Part shown: piece after piece, positions 17,915 to 28,998 of the stretch
Layout of the letters: each line of letters opens with the position of its first letter
Numbering within the stretch: the stretch's first letter is position 1
Assembly (NCBI GenBank): GCA_022572355.1
Contig: JACZWC010000008.1
Coordinates: 35,941 to 99,940 of the forward strand
Reading direction: 5' to 3'
DNA: 64,000 nucleotides
Source of the DNA: Bacteroidota bacterium
Lineage (GTDB): Bacteria > Bacteroidota > Bacteroidia > NORP154
Notes under the pieces: model-generated
Told to the model about the DNA's origin: nothing
The model's database searches: none
The model's input: the letters and a program-made list of their open reading frames with translations, nothing else
Translations under genes and position numbers: made by a program

Positions 17915-18895
17915 ATGACAAGAGAAGAAAAGGAACAGCTTATTGGAGATCTAACGGAAAAGTTGGAACAGACTTCCAATTTTTACCTGACGGATATATC
18001 CGGACTTACTGTTATTGAGTCAAATAATTTAAGAAGGTTATGCTTCAACAAAGGCGTTGAGTTAAGAGTGGTTAAGAACACTTTACTCAAAAAAGCCATG
18101 GAAAGGGCGGAAGGAAATTATGATGAATCTTATGAGGTTCTCAAAGGAAACACCGCTCTCTTCTTTTCCGAATCCGGAAGTCTTCCTGCAAAATTGATTG
18201 TGGATTTTAGAAAAAAAAGCGATCGGCCTATCCTAAAGGCAGCTTTTGTTGAGCAAACCTTTTATTTCGGTGATGAGGAGTTAAAAACACTCGCTACAAT
18301 CAAATCAAAAAACGAGTTGATTGGAGATGTAATTGGACTCCTTCAGTCACCTATTGCAAATGTTATATCTGGACTTAAATCAGGTGGATCAACGCTATCG
18401 GGAATCTTGAAAGCATTGGAAGAAAGGCCAGAGCAACCTTCTGATGTTGAAGAACCTGCTGCGGAGACAAAATCCAACGAGTCATCTACAGAGGACGCAA
18501 ACGCGGAAGGAGAGACAGCTGACGCGTCCGACGACAAGTCATCCGACTTGTCTCCCGACGTGTCTGACGACGTGTCATCCGAAGCTGAAGCGAAGGATGA
18601 AGCTTCAGCGGAGTCAGAAGCTGAGGCGAAGGGAGAAGAGGATGCAAAGGATGAAGGTTCAGCGGAAGCTGAAGAATTGGTAAAAAAGGATGAAGCGGAA
18701 TCGGAAGATGGCGCTGACAATACAGAAACTGAAACAAAAACTGAAGAGGACGCTGAGAAAGCTGACAATCCGATAGCTATCGGATCAGAGGAGGAGAATA
18801 CTCCAGAAGAAGATAATAAAGATGCTTCCACTGATAATTCTGATGAAGAAGGTGAAACTTCTGAAGAAGAATCAGAACCTAAGAATGAAAACTAA
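17915..18895 (+). CDS. rplJ: 50S ribosomal protein L10 with a 150-residue acidic C-terminal extension
   Basis: Residues 1 to about 172 are a normal L10: the N-terminal rRNA-binding part (MTREEKEQLIGDLTEKL, VVKNTLLKKAME) and the C-terminal helix that carries L7/L12 dimers (ANVISGLKSGGSTLSGILKALEE). L10 is usually 165-180 residues, but here the frame continues to 326. The tail (about 173-326) is dominated by Glu, Asp, Ser, Ala and Lys in short repeats such as SEAEAK and DVSDDVSS, and should be disordered. Its DNA contains an 8-bp stem (18533-18552) and an 18-bp palindrome (18768-18785) encoding NPIAIGS, the only hydrophobic patch. rplL follows after 35 bases, so the stop is real and the operon is otherwise normal. 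Confidence 0.93.
   Translation: MTREEKEQLIGDLTEKLEQTSNFYLTDISGLTVIESNNLRRLCFNKGVELRVVKNTLLKKAMERAEGNYDESYEVLKGNTALFFSESGSLPAKLIVDFRKKSDRPILKAAFVEQTFYFGDEELKTLATIKSKNELIGDVIGLLQSPIANVISGLKSGGSTLSGILKALEERPEQPSDVEEPAAETKSNESSTEDANAEGETADASDDKSSDLSPDVSDDVSSEAEAKDEASAESEAEAKGEEDAKDEGSAEAEELVKKDEAESEDGADNTETETKTEEDAEKADNPIAIGSEEENTPEEDNKDASTDNSDEEGETSEEESEPKNEN
18533..18552. repeat. 8-bp inverted repeat inside the rplJ extension
   Basis: GACAAGTC and GACTTGTC are exact reverse complements around ATCC. They are followed by near-direct repeats of GACGTGTC. All are in frame in the acidic tail (encoding DDKSSDLSPDVSDDVSS). Confidence 0.55.
18768..18785. repeat. 18-bp perfect palindrome inside the rplJ extension
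   Basis: ATCCGATAGCTATCGGAT is fully self-complementary. It resembles the CCCGATAGATATCGGG palindrome of the tuf leader at 14521-14536. It is read in frame as residues 285-290 of L10 (part of NPIAIGS) and interrupts an otherwise acidic stretch, consistent with insertion of a short palindromic repeat into a coding sequence. Confidence 0.65.
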
Positions 18896-18930
18896 ATAAT
18901 AAAAACGTATAACACTAAAATTCAATTAAA

Positions 18931-19314
18931 ATGGCAGATTTAAAAACTTTTGCGGATCAGTTGGTAAACTTAACCGTTAAGGAGGTAAATGAATTAGCTC
19001 AGATATTAAAAGATGAGCATGGAATAGAGCCCGCTGCTGCGGCTCCTGTTGCTGTTGCTGCTGCCACTGGTGGTGGAGCTGAAGGCGATGCTGGAGAAGA
19101 GAAGTCTTCTTTTGATGTTGTTCTAAAGGCACCAGGTGGAGCTAAGCTTGCAATTGTGAAACTGGTTAAGGAATTAACTGGATTGGGATTGAAGGAAGCG
19201 AAGGAAATCGTTGATGCAGCGCCAAAGGCTATTAAAGAAGGAGTAACCAAGGATGAAGCTGAATCATTGAAAAAACAACTGGAAGAAGCTGGAGCTGAAG
19301 TAGAACTTGCGTAA
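18931..19314 (+). CDS. rplL: 50S ribosomal protein L7/L12
   Basis: The 127-residue stalk protein has an N-terminal dimerisation helix ([23 protein letters not shown]), an alanine/glycine hinge at about 36-53, and the C-terminal factor-binding domain ([38 protein letters not shown]). It binds translation GTPases. Length is normal, in contrast with its partner L10. Confidence 0.97.
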   Translation: MADLKTFADQLVNLTVKEVNELAQILKDEHGIEPAAAAPVAVAAATGGGAEGDAGEEKSSFDVVLKAPGGAKLAIVKLVKELTGLGLKEAKEIVDAAPKAIKEGVTKDEAESLKKQLEEAGAEVELA

Positions 19315-19393
19315 TCAGCATTTTTCGGGCTTTTAAATTTTTTTCCACCATAAACTTTCTGGAAAGATTGAATAATCAAACAAAGGTATTTTT

Positions 19394-19442
19394 TGCACTA
19401 CGGATCGATATTCCCACAACGGAATTAGAAGCCCGGAGTGCA
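19394..19442 (+). promoter_or_regulatory. Hairpin in the rplL-rpoB leader
   Basis: TGCACT at 19394-19399 pairs with AGTGCA at 19437-19442, and CGG with CCG just inside, across one mismatch; the loop is 29 bases. It lies in the 243-base rplL-rpoB gap, which has no clear TAnnTTTG box. An RNA-processing or attenuation site between ribosomal-protein and polymerase genes is plausible by analogy with other bacteria, but this is inferred. Confidence 0.35.
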
Positions 19443-19557
19443 TAAAATACATTTGAGTTGTTGTTATATCTTCAGCAGGATTGAAGAGGAAGGGAATTTA
19501 TTAGTTGTATGACGTTCATTAATAATTCTATTTACTAAGCACTAAACTATAAACAAC

Positions 19558-22500
19558 GTGGTAAAGAGTGAAAAAATACCGAGAATAAGTTTCTCATCGA
19601 CAAATAATCCGATACCATATCCTGATTTTCTAGAGGTTCAGTTGAAGTCTTTCAAAGACTTTTTTCAATTGGAAACCGCTCCTGAAAATCGTTTCAACGA
19701 AGGATTGTACAAAGTATTTAGTGAGAACTTTCCGATAACAGATTCAAGAAATAACTTTGTACTGGAGTTTATCGACTACTTCGTTGATCCACCAAGATAT
19801 ACGATAGATGAGTGTATTGAACGAGGAGTTTCGTATAGTTTACCACTGAAAGCCAAACTCAAACTCTATTGCACTGATCCGGAACACGAGGATTTCGAAA
19901 CCATTGTGCAAGATGTTTACCTGGGTGTAATACCTTATATGACACCCAAGGGAACCTTTGTTATAAATGGTGCAGAAAGAGTGGTTGTATCTCAGTTACA
20001 CAGATCTCCCGGGGTATTTTTTGGACAGAGTTTCCATGCAAATGGAACCAAGCTATACTCTGCAAGAGTGATACCATTTAGAGGTTCCTGGATTGAATTC
20101 TCTACGGACATCAATCAGGTGATGCACGCCTATATCGATAGAAAGAAGAAGTTACCAGTAACAACATTGCTTCGTGCGATTGGTTTCGAAACTGATAAGG
20201 ATATTTTGGCAATATTTGACCTGGCTGATGAGATTAAAGTCAGTAAGGCAGGTATAAAGAAAGTATTGGGGCGAAAGCTGGCAGCAAGGGTTCTGAAAAC
20301 GTGGATAGAGGATTTTGTTGATGAAGATACCGGCGAAGTTGTATCTATTGAAAGAAATGAGATAGTAATAGATCGTGAAATAGTCCTGGAGAAGGAACAT
20401 ATTGAGCAGATCTTGGATTCCGGATCAAAAACGATCATACTGCATAAAGAAGATGTAGTTGCTTCCGACTATGCCATTATTTACAATACACTGCAAAAAG
20501 ATCCTTGTAACTCAGAAAAGGATGCTATTGAATACATCTACAGGCTGCTGAGAAATGCTGAGCCACCAGATGAAGAAACAGCAAGGGGAGTAATAGATAA
20601 ACTGTTCTTCTCAGAGAAGAGGTATGACCTCGGCGAAGTAGGTAGATACAGGATAAACAAGAAATTGGAATTGGATATTAATCCCGACACCCGGGTCCTC
20701 ACCAACGAAGATATTATCTCAATTATTAAGTACTTGATCAAATTGATCAATTCCAAAACGGATGTGGATGATATCGATCACCTGAGCAATCGTAGGGTGA
20801 GAACAGTTGGAGAACAGTTGTACACACAATTTGGTGTAGGATTGGCGAGAATGGCTCGTACCATTAGGGAGAGAATGAATGTCAGAGACAACGAAGTGTT
20901 TACGCCTATTGATCTTATCAATGCGAAGACGCTTTCTGCTGTTATTAACTCGTTCTTTGGAACTAACCAACTCTCTCAGTTTCTGGATCAAACGAATCCT
21001 CTGGCTGAGTTAACGCACAAGCGGAGAATGTCCGCACTGGGGCCCGGTGGTCTGTCCAGGGAAAGAGCGGGCTTTGAGGTTAGAGACGTGCACTACACGC
21101 ATTACGGCAGGTTGTGTACTATTGAAACTCCCGAAGGGCCAAATATTGGACTGATTTCTTCCTTATGTGTGTATGCGAAGATTAATTCACTTGGATTTAT
21201 TGAAACACCTTATCGAACAGTTACTAACGGGGTTGTAGAATTCAATAGTGAGGTTAAATATCTTACAGCTGAAGAAGAAGACAAACAAGTAATCGCACAA
21301 GCAAATGCACCGTTGACTGATGCAGGCAAGTTTGTGAACAAGAGAGTGAAGGCCAGATATGAGGGAGACTTTCCAGTGGTAGAACCCAAGAAAGTAAGCT
21401 TGATGGACGTAGCGCCAAATCAGATTACTTCCATCGCAGCCTCTTTGATTACATTTTTAGAGCATGATGACGCAAACAGAGCGCTCATGGGCTCAAATAT
21501 GATGAGACAAGCTGTTCCATTGCTCATGCCTCAAGTTCCAATTGTTGGAACAGGATTAGAAGCACACGTTGCGCACGACTCTCGGGTATTGATAAATTCG
21601 GAAGGAGATGGAGTTGTTGAATTTGTCGATGCCAATGAAATCATCATACGCTATACGAGAAGTGATGAAGAGAAATTGGTGAGTTTTGAGGATGATGTGA
21701 AGGTATATAAATTAACAAAGTTCAGAAAGACCAATCAGAATACTTGCGTTAACCTCAGACCCATCGTTAAGCGGGGCGAAAAGGTGAAAGCAGGCCAGGT
21801 GCTTTGTGAAGGCTATGGAACTGAAAATGGAGAGTTGGCTCTTGGAAGAAACCTCAAAGTGGCGTTCATGCCCTGGAAGGGTTATAACTTTGAAGATGCT
21901 ATCGTAATATCAGAAAAGGTGGTACGTGAGGATATTTTCACGTCTATCCACATTGATGAATTTCAACTCGAGGTAAGAGATACCAAAAGAGGATTGGAAG
22001 AGCTCACTGCTGATATTCCAAATGTAAGTGAAGAAGCCACCAAAGATCTCGATGAAAATGGATTAATAAGAGTAGGTGCTGATGTAAGATCAGGAGATAT
22101 CCTTATCGGTAAAATAACACCTAAAGGAGAATCAGACCCTTCTCCGGAAGAAAAGTTGTTGAGAGCGATTTTTGGTGATAAAGCCGGTGATGTGAAAGAC
22201 GCTTCATTGAAAACACCTCCTTCATTTGAGGGTATTGTTATCAATAAGAAACTCTTTGCAAAATCCATGAAGGATGCCAAAACAAGGGCAGAGGATAAGA
22301 AAGTCATTGCTAAATTGGACGAAGACTTCGAAGTTAAAGCCGGAGATATTAAGTCGAAATTGGTTGACAAGTTGTTTATCCTGGTGAGTGGTAAAACATC
22401 TCAGGGTGTTCAAAATAAGTTTAGAGAACAGGTTATTGCCAAGGGAACGAAGTTTACGCAGAAGCTGTTGCAGAAAGTAGATTTTACGGACATAAGCCCC

Positions 22501-23367
22501 AACAAATGGACAACCGATAAAAAGAAGAATGAACTCATCAAGATCTTGCTTCATAACTATAATATCAAGCTGAAAGATCTGCTGGGAGAGATTAAGAGGG
22601 AGAAATTTACCATCTCTATCGGTGATGAATTGCCAAAAGGTATCATCCAGATGGCTAAAATCTATGTTGCCCAAAAGCGAAAGCTTAAAGTAGGTGATAA
22701 GATGGCTGGCCGACATGGAAATAAGGGTATTGTCGCTAAAATTGTAGCAGCTGAGGATATGCCATTTTTGGAAGATGGAACACCGGTAGATATCGTTCTA
22801 AATCCACTTGGTGTACCTTCCCGAATGAACCTGGGACAGATTTATGAAACTGTGTTGGGCTGGGCAGGAGAGAAGTTAGGTGTTAAATTTTCTACTCCAA
22901 TTTTTGATGGTGCTTCACTGGAAGACATAGAAGAGTACACTCAAAAGGCCGGACTTCCATCCTTTGGTAAAACGTATCTGTATGATGGAGGAACAGGTGA
23001 AAAATTCGATCAGCCCGCAACTGTAGGGGTTATCTACATGCTTAAGCTTGGGCACATGATCGACGATAAGATGCACTCACGTTCAATCGGACCATACTCA
23101 TTGATTACCCAGCAACCTTTAGGAGGAAAAGCACAGTTTGGTGGTCAGAGGTTTGGAGAGATGGAAGTTTGGGCGCTGGAGGCATTTGGTGCAGCAAACA
23201 TACTTCAGGAAGTATTAACGGTTAAATCAGACGATGTTATTGGTAGGGCAAAAACCTATGAAGCGATCGTTAAAGGAGAGCCCATGCCAAAACCAGGAAT
23301 CCCTGAATCATTTAACGTTTTGCTTCATGAATTGAGAGGTTTATGTTTAAACATTACGCTGGACTGA
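19558..23367 (+). CDS. rpoB: DNA-directed RNA polymerase subunit beta
   Basis: The 1,269-residue subunit starts at GTG 19558; no nearby ATG gives the conserved [25 protein letters not shown] start. The rifampicin region reads [30 protein letters not shown] around residue 465-495, with the residues equivalent to E. coli Asp516, His526 and Ser531 unaltered. Downstream are [34 protein letters not shown] and the C-terminal [22 protein letters not shown] clamp. Length fits Bacteroidota RpoB. It catalyses RNA synthesis with RpoC, 51 bases downstream. Confidence 0.97.
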   Translation: MVKSEKIPRISFSSTNNPIPYPDFLEVQLKSFKDFFQLETAPENRFNEGLYKVFSENFPITDSRNNFVLEFIDYFVDPPRYTIDECIERGVSYSLPLKAKLKLYCTDPEHEDFETIVQDVYLGVIPYMTPKGTFVINGAERVVVSQLHRSPGVFFGQSFHANGTKLYSARVIPFRGSWIEFSTDINQVMHAYIDRKKKLPVTTLLRAIGFETDKDILAIFDLADEIKVSKAGIKKVLGRKLAARVLKTWIEDFVDEDTGEVVSIERNEIVIDREIVLEKEHIEQILDSGSKTIILHKEDVVASDYAIIYNTLQKDPCNSEKDAIEYIYRLLRNAEPPDEETARGVIDKLFFSEKRYDLGEVGRYRINKKLELDINPDTRVLTNEDIISIIKYLIKLINSKTDVDDIDHLSNRRVRTVGEQLYTQFGVGLARMARTIRERMNVRDNEVFTPIDLINAKTLSAVINSFFGTNQLSQFLDQTNPLAELTHKRRMSALGPGGLSRERAGFEVRDVHYTHYGRLCTIETPEGPNIGLISSLCVYAKINSLGFIETPYRTVTNGVVEFNSEVKYLTAEEEDKQVIAQANAPLTDAGKFVNKRVKARYEGDFPVVEPKKVSLMDVAPNQITSIAASLITFLEHDDANRALMGSNMMRQAVPLLMPQVPIVGTGLEAHVAHDSRVLINSEGDGVVEFVDANEIIIRYTRSDEEKLVSFEDDVKVYKLTKFRKTNQNTCVNLRPIVKRGEKVKAGQVLCEGYGTENGELALGRNLKVAFMPWKGYNFEDAIVISEKVVREDIFTSIHIDEFQLEVRDTKRGLEELTADIPNVSEEATKDLDENGLIRVGADVRSGDILIGKITPKGESDPSPEEKLLRAIFGDKAGDVKDASLKTPPSFEGIVINKKLFAKSMKDAKTRAEDKKVIAKLDEDFEVKAGDIKSKLVDKLFILVSGKTSQGVQNKFREQVIAKGTKFTQKLLQKVDFTDISPNKWTTDKKKNELIKILLHNYNIKLKDLLGEIKREKFTISIGDELPKGIIQMAKIYVAQKRKLKVGDKMAGRHGNKGIVAKIVAAEDMPFLEDGTPVDIVLNPLGVPSRMNLGQIYETVLGWAGEKLGVKFSTPIFDGASLEDIEEYTQKAGLPSFGKTYLYDGGTGEKFDQPATVGVIYMLKLGHMIDDKMHSRSIGPYSLITQQPLGGKAQFGGQRFGEMEVWALEAFGAANILQEVLTVKSDDVIGRAKTYEAIVKGEPMPKPGIPESFNVLLHELRGLCLNITLD

Positions 23368-23418
23368 TAACAATATAGAATAAAGTATTTCACACAATTT
23401 AAGTAATCGAGCATAATT

Positions 23419-26400
23419 ATGGCCTATAGAAGAGATAGCAGAGAATCAAAACAAAAAAGTGACTTTACCAGTATCACCATTGGCTTAGCATCACCAGAAC
23501 TAGTTCTGGAACGATCAAGTGGTGAAGTACTTAAACCAGAAACAATCAATTACAGAACATACAAACCAGAAAGAGATGGATTGTTCTGTGAGAGAATCTT
23601 TGGCCCTGTAAAAGATTGGGAATGTCATTGCGGTAAGTACAAGCGGATCAGATATAAGGGTATTATCTGTGACCGATGTGGTGTAGAAGTTACTGAAAAG
23701 AAAGTAAGGAGAGAGAGAATGGGACACATCGCATTGGTAGTTCCTGTTTGTCATATTTGGTACTTCCGATCACTGCCTAATAAAATTGGATATCTCTTAG
23801 GCCTTCCGACAAAAAAATTGGATACCATTATCTATTATGAACGATATGTGGTTATCAAGGCCGGTAATGGTACCGCCATGAACGCCGAAGATGAACCGGT
23901 ACAATACCTCGATTTTTTGACGGAAGAGGAGTACTTCGATGTTCTCGATACACTTCCGAAAGAGAATCAGTACCTGGATGATACGGATCCTGAAAAATTC
24001 ATCGCTAAAATGGGCGCCGAAGCCGTTCGTGATCTGCTCGCAGGACTGGACCTCGACGAACTTTCATATGACTTGCGCCATAAAGCAAATACCGAAACCT
24101 CCCAGCAAAGAAAAAATGAAGCACTAAAAAGACTTCAGGTCGTTGAAGGGTTCCGTGAAGCCAATAAAAATATTGAGAATAGGCCTGAGTGGATGGTGGT
24201 TAAAGTAGTGCCGGTAATTCCACCTGAATTGAGGCCATTGGTGCCACTTGACGGAGGTAGATTTGCAACATCTGACCTGAATGACCTCTATAGAAGGGTT
24301 ATTATTAGAAACAACAGGTTGAAGAGGCTGATTGAAATCAAAGCTCCTGAGGTTATTCTTAGAAATGAGAAGAGAATGCTCCAGGAATCAGTTGACTCGC
24401 TCTTCGATAATTCTAGAAAATCCAGCGCTGTTAAAACAGATGCCAATCGACCATTAAAATCATTGAGCGACAGCTTGAAGGGTAAGCAGGGAAGATTCCG
24501 GCAAAATCTATTGGGAAAGAGGGTTGACTATTCAGCTCGTTCCGTTATTGTTGTTGGGCCTAATTTGAAGCTGCATGAATGTGGTATTCCTAAAGCAATG
24601 GCCGCAGAATTGTTCAAGCCTTTTATTATAAGGAAAATGATCGAGCGGGGTGTTGTAAAAACTGTTAAATCCGCCAAGAAGTTGGTTGATAAAAAGGAAC
24701 CGATCATCTGGGATATTCTTGAAAACGTGCTGAAAGGCCATCCTGTTCTTTTAAACAGGGCTCCTACACTGCACAGATTGGGAATTCAGGCGTTTCAGCC
24801 AAAACTTATTGAGGGCAAGGCAATCCAACTCCACCCGTTGGTATGTACTGCATTTAACGCTGACTTTGACGGTGACCAAATGGCAGTTCATGTTCCGTTG
24901 GGAAATGCTGCAATCATTGAGGCTCAAATACTCATGCTTGCATCTCACAATATCCTGAACCCTGCAAACGGTGCACCTATCACGGTGCCTTCTCAGGATA
25001 TGGTTCTGGGATTATACTACATGACCAAAGGAAATTATGCGGATGGAGATGAAGCGGCGAAGGGTAAGGGAATTACGTTTTACTCTCCCGATGAAGTGAT
25101 GATTGCATACAATGAAGGCAAAGTTAATTTGCATGCTCCTATTAAGGTGAGGGTGGATACGATTGAGGACGATGAACCAGTGATCAAGATACTCGAGACC
25201 ACAGTTGGAAGGGTTATGTTTAATAGAGTTGTACCTAAAGAAGTTGGATATATCAACGAACTGTTAACAAAGAAATCCTTGCGGGACATCATTGGAAAGA
25301 TTCTAAAGGTCTCCGGAGTTGCTAAGACTGCCACTTTTCTGGATGATATCAAGGACCTTGGATTTAACATGGCCTTCAAAGGAGGACTATCCTTTAATCT
25401 GGACGATATTAAAGTTCCAGAAATTAAAGCAGAACTTATAAAAGAGGGATATAAGCAAGTTGATGAGGTAATGGTCAATTACAACATGGGTTTTATAACC
25501 AACAATGAGCGGTATAATCAGATAATTGATATCTGGACGCATACCAATTCAAAACTGACTCAAACCCTCATGACTCAGATCGCAAATGATCAAAATGGGT
25601 TTAATTCTGTATTTATGATGCTCGATTCAGGTGCCCGAGGCTCTAAAGAACAAATTCGTCAACTCTCAGGTATGAGAGGTTTGATGGCCAAGCCACAGAA
25701 ATCAGGAGCTTCAGGTGGAGAAATTATCGAAAACCCAATTCTTGCCAACTTTAAGGAAGGATTATCGATTCTGGAGTACTTCATCTCAACACACGGTGCA
25801 AGGAAAGGATTGGCGGATACAGCGCTTAAAACTGCGGATGCTGGTTACCTGACCAGACGACTGGTTGACGTAGCGCAAGACGTAGTTATCATTGATGAAA
25901 ACTGTGGTACGCTGCGTGGCATTGCCATGTCAGATCTTAAGAATAACGAGGAAATGGTGGAGTCAATGACTGACCGCATCCTTGGAAGATCAGTATTAAA
26001 TGATCTTCACGATCCTATTACTGGAGACCTTATCGCGGAAGCGGGAGATATGCTCACCGAAGAGATTTGTGAAGTTATTACGGAAACACCTATTGAATCC
26101 GTAGAAATTCGATCCGTATTAACATGCGAATCGAAAAGGGGAGTTTGTGTTAAATGTTATGGACGAAACCTGGCTACTGGAGCCATTGTTCAAAAAGGAG
26201 AAGCTGTTGGTGTAATTGCCGCCCAATCGATAGGTGAGCCTGGAACCCAGCTTACATTGAGAACATTCCACGTTGGTGGTACTGCCTCTACGATTGCACA
26301 GGAGTCTAGAATTGAAGCCAAGCACGATGGAATCCTTGAAATTGAGGAATTGAAAGTTGTGAAGAGCAAGGATATTGAAGGTAAGAAAGTGAATAAGGTG

Positions 26401-27768
26401 ATTGGCAGATCTGCAGAAATGCGCATTGTCAATCCTAACACAAAGATTGTTCTTACCACATCAAATATCCCTTATGGAGCCGAACTTTTTGCAAAGCATG
26501 GAAGCACGGTTACAAAGGGCGATCTTATTTGTCAGTGGGATCCATACAACGCAGTTATCATCGGAGAATTTGCTGGCAAACTCAATTTTGAGGACATTGA
26601 TGAGGGTATTACCTACAAGGTTGAAATGGACGAACAAACTGGATATAAGGAAAAAGTGATTGTGGAGCGCAAGGACAAGACAAAAAATCCTATGATCCAT
26701 ATCCTTTCTGGTAAGAAGGTTCTCAAGTCTTACACAATTCCGGTAGGAGCCCATATCATTGTGAGTGACAAGGATAAGATTGAAGCGGGCCAGGTTTTGG
26801 TAAAGATTCCTCGTAAGGCTGGTAAATCTGGTGATATTACGGGAGGACTTCCAAGAGTGACCGAATTGTTTGAAGCGAGAAACCCATCCAATCCGGCTGT
26901 AGTTTCGGAAATTGATGGTGTGGTTGAATTTGGTAAGATCAAGCGTGGAAATCAGGAGATCATAGTCGAATCAAAAACAGGAGAAGTTAAGAAGTATCTT
27001 GTTTCTCTATCGAAGCATATACTTATTCAGGAAAATGACTATGTAAAAGCCGGTATGCCACTTTCGGATGGCGCCACCACACCTGCAGATATATTAGCTA
27101 TTCAGGGGCCAACCACCGTTCAGGCTTATATTGTTAATGAAGTGCAGGAAGTTTACCGTCTGCAGGGTGTAAAGATCAACGACAAGCATTTTGAGGTAAT
27201 TGTAAGGCAAATGATGAGAAAAGTATTCATTGAGGAAGCTGGAGATACGAAGTTCCTTGAAAAGCAAATTGTAGACAAAATTGATTTTGTTGCAGAGAAT
27301 GACTGGATATATGGCAAGATGGTTATTGAAGAACCCGGTGATTCACCAAACTTGAAGTCGGGTCAAATTGTAAATTCCCGAAAATTAAGAGATGAGATTT
27401 CTGTGCTGAAGAGAAAGGATTTGGCGTTGCCTGAATCAAGAGATGCCATTCCAGCTACGTCAAGCCCAATCTTACAGGGAATTACACGTGCCTCACTCAG
27501 GGTTAAGAGCTTTATCTCAGCGGCGTCATTCCAGGAAACAACAAAAGTTCTGAATGAAGCCGCTATTTCTGGCAAGCGTGATCCATTGTTAGGCCTCAAA
27601 GAGAATGTCATTGTAGGACACCTTATTCCCGCGGGTACTGGATTAAGAGAATATAGCGACCTTATCATTGGTTCTCAGGAGGAATATGATAAACTCACTG
27701 GTGGTGTTGCTGCCAAGGTAGAGCGGAAAGAAAAAGGTAAGGCAAAAGAGCCTGTTGAGGTTGAATAA
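23419..27768 (+). CDS. rpoC: DNA-directed RNA polymerase subunit beta-prime
   Basis: The 1,449-residue catalytic subunit has the N-terminal zinc site CHCGKY...CDRCGVEV (about residues 72-95), the active-site magnesium loop [12 protein letters not shown] (about 480), and the second zinc cluster [19 protein letters not shown] (about 900). The C-terminal end ([17 protein letters not shown]) is a short charged tail. Length is typical of Bacteroidota RpoC. It forms an operon with rpoB and probably the DUF3467 gene. Confidence 0.97.
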   Translation: MAYRRDSRESKQKSDFTSITIGLASPELVLERSSGEVLKPETINYRTYKPERDGLFCERIFGPVKDWECHCGKYKRIRYKGIICDRCGVEVTEKKVRRERMGHIALVVPVCHIWYFRSLPNKIGYLLGLPTKKLDTIIYYERYVVIKAGNGTAMNAEDEPVQYLDFLTEEEYFDVLDTLPKENQYLDDTDPEKFIAKMGAEAVRDLLAGLDLDELSYDLRHKANTETSQQRKNEALKRLQVVEGFREANKNIENRPEWMVVKVVPVIPPELRPLVPLDGGRFATSDLNDLYRRVIIRNNRLKRLIEIKAPEVILRNEKRMLQESVDSLFDNSRKSSAVKTDANRPLKSLSDSLKGKQGRFRQNLLGKRVDYSARSVIVVGPNLKLHECGIPKAMAAELFKPFIIRKMIERGVVKTVKSAKKLVDKKEPIIWDILENVLKGHPVLLNRAPTLHRLGIQAFQPKLIEGKAIQLHPLVCTAFNADFDGDQMAVHVPLGNAAIIEAQILMLASHNILNPANGAPITVPSQDMVLGLYYMTKGNYADGDEAAKGKGITFYSPDEVMIAYNEGKVNLHAPIKVRVDTIEDDEPVIKILETTVGRVMFNRVVPKEVGYINELLTKKSLRDIIGKILKVSGVAKTATFLDDIKDLGFNMAFKGGLSFNLDDIKVPEIKAELIKEGYKQVDEVMVNYNMGFITNNERYNQIIDIWTHTNSKLTQTLMTQIANDQNGFNSVFMMLDSGARGSKEQIRQLSGMRGLMAKPQKSGASGGEIIENPILANFKEGLSILEYFISTHGARKGLADTALKTADAGYLTRRLVDVAQDVVIIDENCGTLRGIAMSDLKNNEEMVESMTDRILGRSVLNDLHDPITGDLIAEAGDMLTEEICEVITETPIESVEIRSVLTCESKRGVCVKCYGRNLATGAIVQKGEAVGVIAAQSIGEPGTQLTLRTFHVGGTASTIAQESRIEAKHDGILEIEELKVVKSKDIEGKKVNKVIGRSAEMRIVNPNTKIVLTTSNIPYGAELFAKHGSTVTKGDLICQWDPYNAVIIGEFAGKLNFEDIDEGITYKVEMDEQTGYKEKVIVERKDKTKNPMIHILSGKKVLKSYTIPVGAHIIVSDKDKIEAGQVLVKIPRKAGKSGDITGGLPRVTELFEARNPSNPAVVSEIDGVVEFGKIKRGNQEIIVESKTGEVKKYLVSLSKHILIQENDYVKAGMPLSDGATTPADILAIQGPTTVQAYIVNEVQEVYRLQGVKINDKHFEVIVRQMMRKVFIEEAGDTKFLEKQIVDKIDFVAENDWIYGKMVIEEPGDSPNLKSGQIVNSRKLRDEISVLKRKDLALPESRDAIPATSSPILQGITRASLRVKSFISAASFQETTKVLNEAAISGKRDPLLGLKENVIVGHLIPAGTGLREYSDLIIGSQEEYDKLTGGVAAKVERKEKGKAKEPVEVE

Positions 27769-27851
27769 TAGCTTGGAGCACTCCTCGCAACAAGATTCGT
27801 TAGCTAAAGGAGAGATTGTTGTAAATCTAAATCTAATTAAATCTAACAATT

Positions 27852-28193
27852 ATGGCCAATCAGGATAATAACGACAGTAATCCACCAGCAGATCAAGCTG
27901 GCCAATTAAATATCGAATTAAGCGAAGAGATTGCGGAAGGGATTTATTCAAATCTTGCTATTATTACGCATTCGAATTCTGAGTTCGTTGTTGACTTTAT
28001 CAAGGTGATGCCCGGCACACCTAAAGCAAAGGTGAAAACCCGGATTATTCTCACTCCTCAACATGCCAAGAGGTTGGTGAAAGCCTTGGGTGACAATGTT
28101 GGAAAGTTTGAAGCAACCCACGGAACGATTAAGGAAACAGAAGCGGTTAATATCGTCCCTATGAACTTCGGAGGGCCTACTGCACAGGCCTAA
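27852..28193 (+). CDS. DUF3467 family protein
   Basis: The 113-residue acidic protein matches the DUF3467 pattern: QLNIELSEEIAEGIYSNLAIITHSNSEFVVDFIKVMPGTPKAKVKTRIILTP and HAKRLVKALGDNV. Its function is unknown. In Bacteroidota it is regularly found directly after rpoC, as here (83-base gap), which hints at a link with transcription. Two tandem hairpins follow the gene. Confidence 0.88.
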   Translation: MANQDNNDSNPPADQAGQLNIELSEEIAEGIYSNLAIITHSNSEFVVDFIKVMPGTPKAKVKTRIILTPQHAKRLVKALGDNVGKFEATHGTIKETEAVNIVPMNFGGPTAQA

Positions 28194-28208
28194 TACAAAA
28201 ACCCGTCC

Positions 28209-28227
28209 AACGCCTTGTTAAGGCGTT
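28209..28227 (+). terminator. Hairpin 1 after the rpoBC-DUF3467 operon
   Basis: AACGCCTT and AAGGCGTT form a perfect 8-bp stem with a GTT loop, 16 bases after the DUF3467 stop codon, followed by an AT-rich stretch (AATTATTAGATAAAATAATT). It lies between convergent genes and could work for both strands. Confidence 0.65.
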
Positions 28228-28248
28228 AATTATTAGATAAAATAATTC

Positions 28249-28267
28249 AACGCGCTACCGGCGCGTT
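28249..28267. terminator. Hairpin 2, probable bidirectional terminator
   Basis: AACGCGC and GCGCGTT form a 7-bp stem with loop TACCG, 21 bases after hairpin 1 and 14 bases from the stop codon of the convergent acetyltransferase gene. An AT-rich stretch lies on its rplL-side flank. Confidence 0.6.
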
Positions 28268-28280
28268 ATACTGGTTTGTA

Positions 28281-28799
28281 CTAGGCCGGGTTGATTTTAC
28301 TATACCGGTGTTCATTATAAAAAGCGCCGTCTTTATATACATTTTTTTCGAATATCCCCTCCGATCGATAGCCACACTTTTCCAGTACACGCATAGAGGA
28401 TACATTGTATTCAAAGATACCTGTATGGATCCTCGCGAGCTTCAATTGTTCAAATCCATAATCTGTGATTAAAGTGACAGCTTTGGTCACAATTTCTTTA
28501 CCCCAATGGGGTTCTCCAATCCAATAACCAATTTCTGCGGTGTGCCTGTACACGTCTTCATCCCTTTCTAAACTGATCGTACCCACGTATTCACCCTCGT
28601 ATTCGATGGCAAAATTATAGACGGGATCCTGATCCTTGCAATGTTCAATAAATTCAATCGCATCCTCCATAGTGTAAGGCGATGGCATTCGGTCTCTCAA
28701 ATTCCTGCATATGTTTTTGTTGTTTGCGTATTCAGCTATTTTGTCCTTGTCCTCCACTTTGAAGTTCCTTAATATGACGTTGTCAAGTTCTAATTTCAT
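28281..28799 (-). CDS. GNAT family N-acetyltransferase (RimJ/RimL type)
   Basis: The 172-residue protein starts VILRNFKVEDKDKIAEYANN and has IEYEGEYVGTISLERDED, the central EIGYWIGEPHWGKEIVTKAV (acetyl-CoA loop) and VSSMRVLEKCGYRSEGIFEKNVYKDG, all hallmarks of the Acetyltransf_3 group that includes the RimJ/RimL protein N-acetyltransferases. The acceptor is not predictable. It converges on the rpoC operon and has no clear partner upstream. Confidence 0.88.
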   Translation of the reverse strand: MKLELDNVILRNFKVEDKDKIAEYANNKNICRNLRDRMPSPYTMEDAIEFIEHCKDQDPVYNFAIEYEGEYVGTISLERDEDVYRHTAEIGYWIGEPHWGKEIVTKAVTLITDYGFEQLKLARIHTGIFEYNVSSMRVLEKCGYRSEGIFEKNVYKDGAFYNEHRYSKINPA

Positions 28800-28869
28800 G
28801 ATGCTTATTTTTTATTCCTCTTTAACGTGAAGGCCACTAAAATACCACCATCCACAGCTGTGCGTAGAA

Positions 28870-28898
28870 CGGTCTGACCGCTCGCAGCGGTCTGACCG
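28870..28898. repeat. Paired CGGTCTGACCG repeats with an internal hairpin
   Basis: CGGTCTGACCG occurs at 28870-28880 and 28888-28898. Between and overlapping them, GACCGCT (28876-28882) and AGCGGTC (28886-28892) form a 7-bp stem with loop CGC. It is in the GC-richer 200-base gap between the acetyltransferase and DUF2442 genes, together with the patatin-end copy. It may end transcription of the DUF2442 gene. Confidence 0.5.
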
Positions 28899-28942
28899 AT
28901 AGCGCCAGCTCAGCCTTCGCCCAATCTCAACTACCAGCGCGG

Positions 28943-28975
28943 TACTACTTAATCCAGCGCCTTGCGGTTAAAGAT
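28943..28975 (-). repeat. Extra copy of the patatin gene 3-prime end
   Basis: Bases 28943-28975 match 29773-29805 at 31 of 33 positions. In 29773-29805 the sequence is the last codons and stop of the patatin gene (IFNRKALD-stop, minus strand). The copy encodes the same eight residues and stop; both differences are synonymous. The copies are direct repeats flanking a 797-base segment that holds two small minus-strand genes. Confidence 0.8.
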
Positions 28976-28998
28976 AATTGTAGGTAGTGGTCTGAATT

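Noticed and set aside
18343..18831. Long antisense frame (162 codons) opposite the rplJ extension
   Set aside because: It is a serine-rich mirror of the Glu/Asp/Ala codons of the acidic tail, has no start context and lies wholly within rplJ.
28870..28898. CGGTCTGACCG pair as an operator for a regulator
   Set aside because: The sequence also forms a hairpin downstream of a gene, and no regulator gene is near; a structural or terminator role is simpler.
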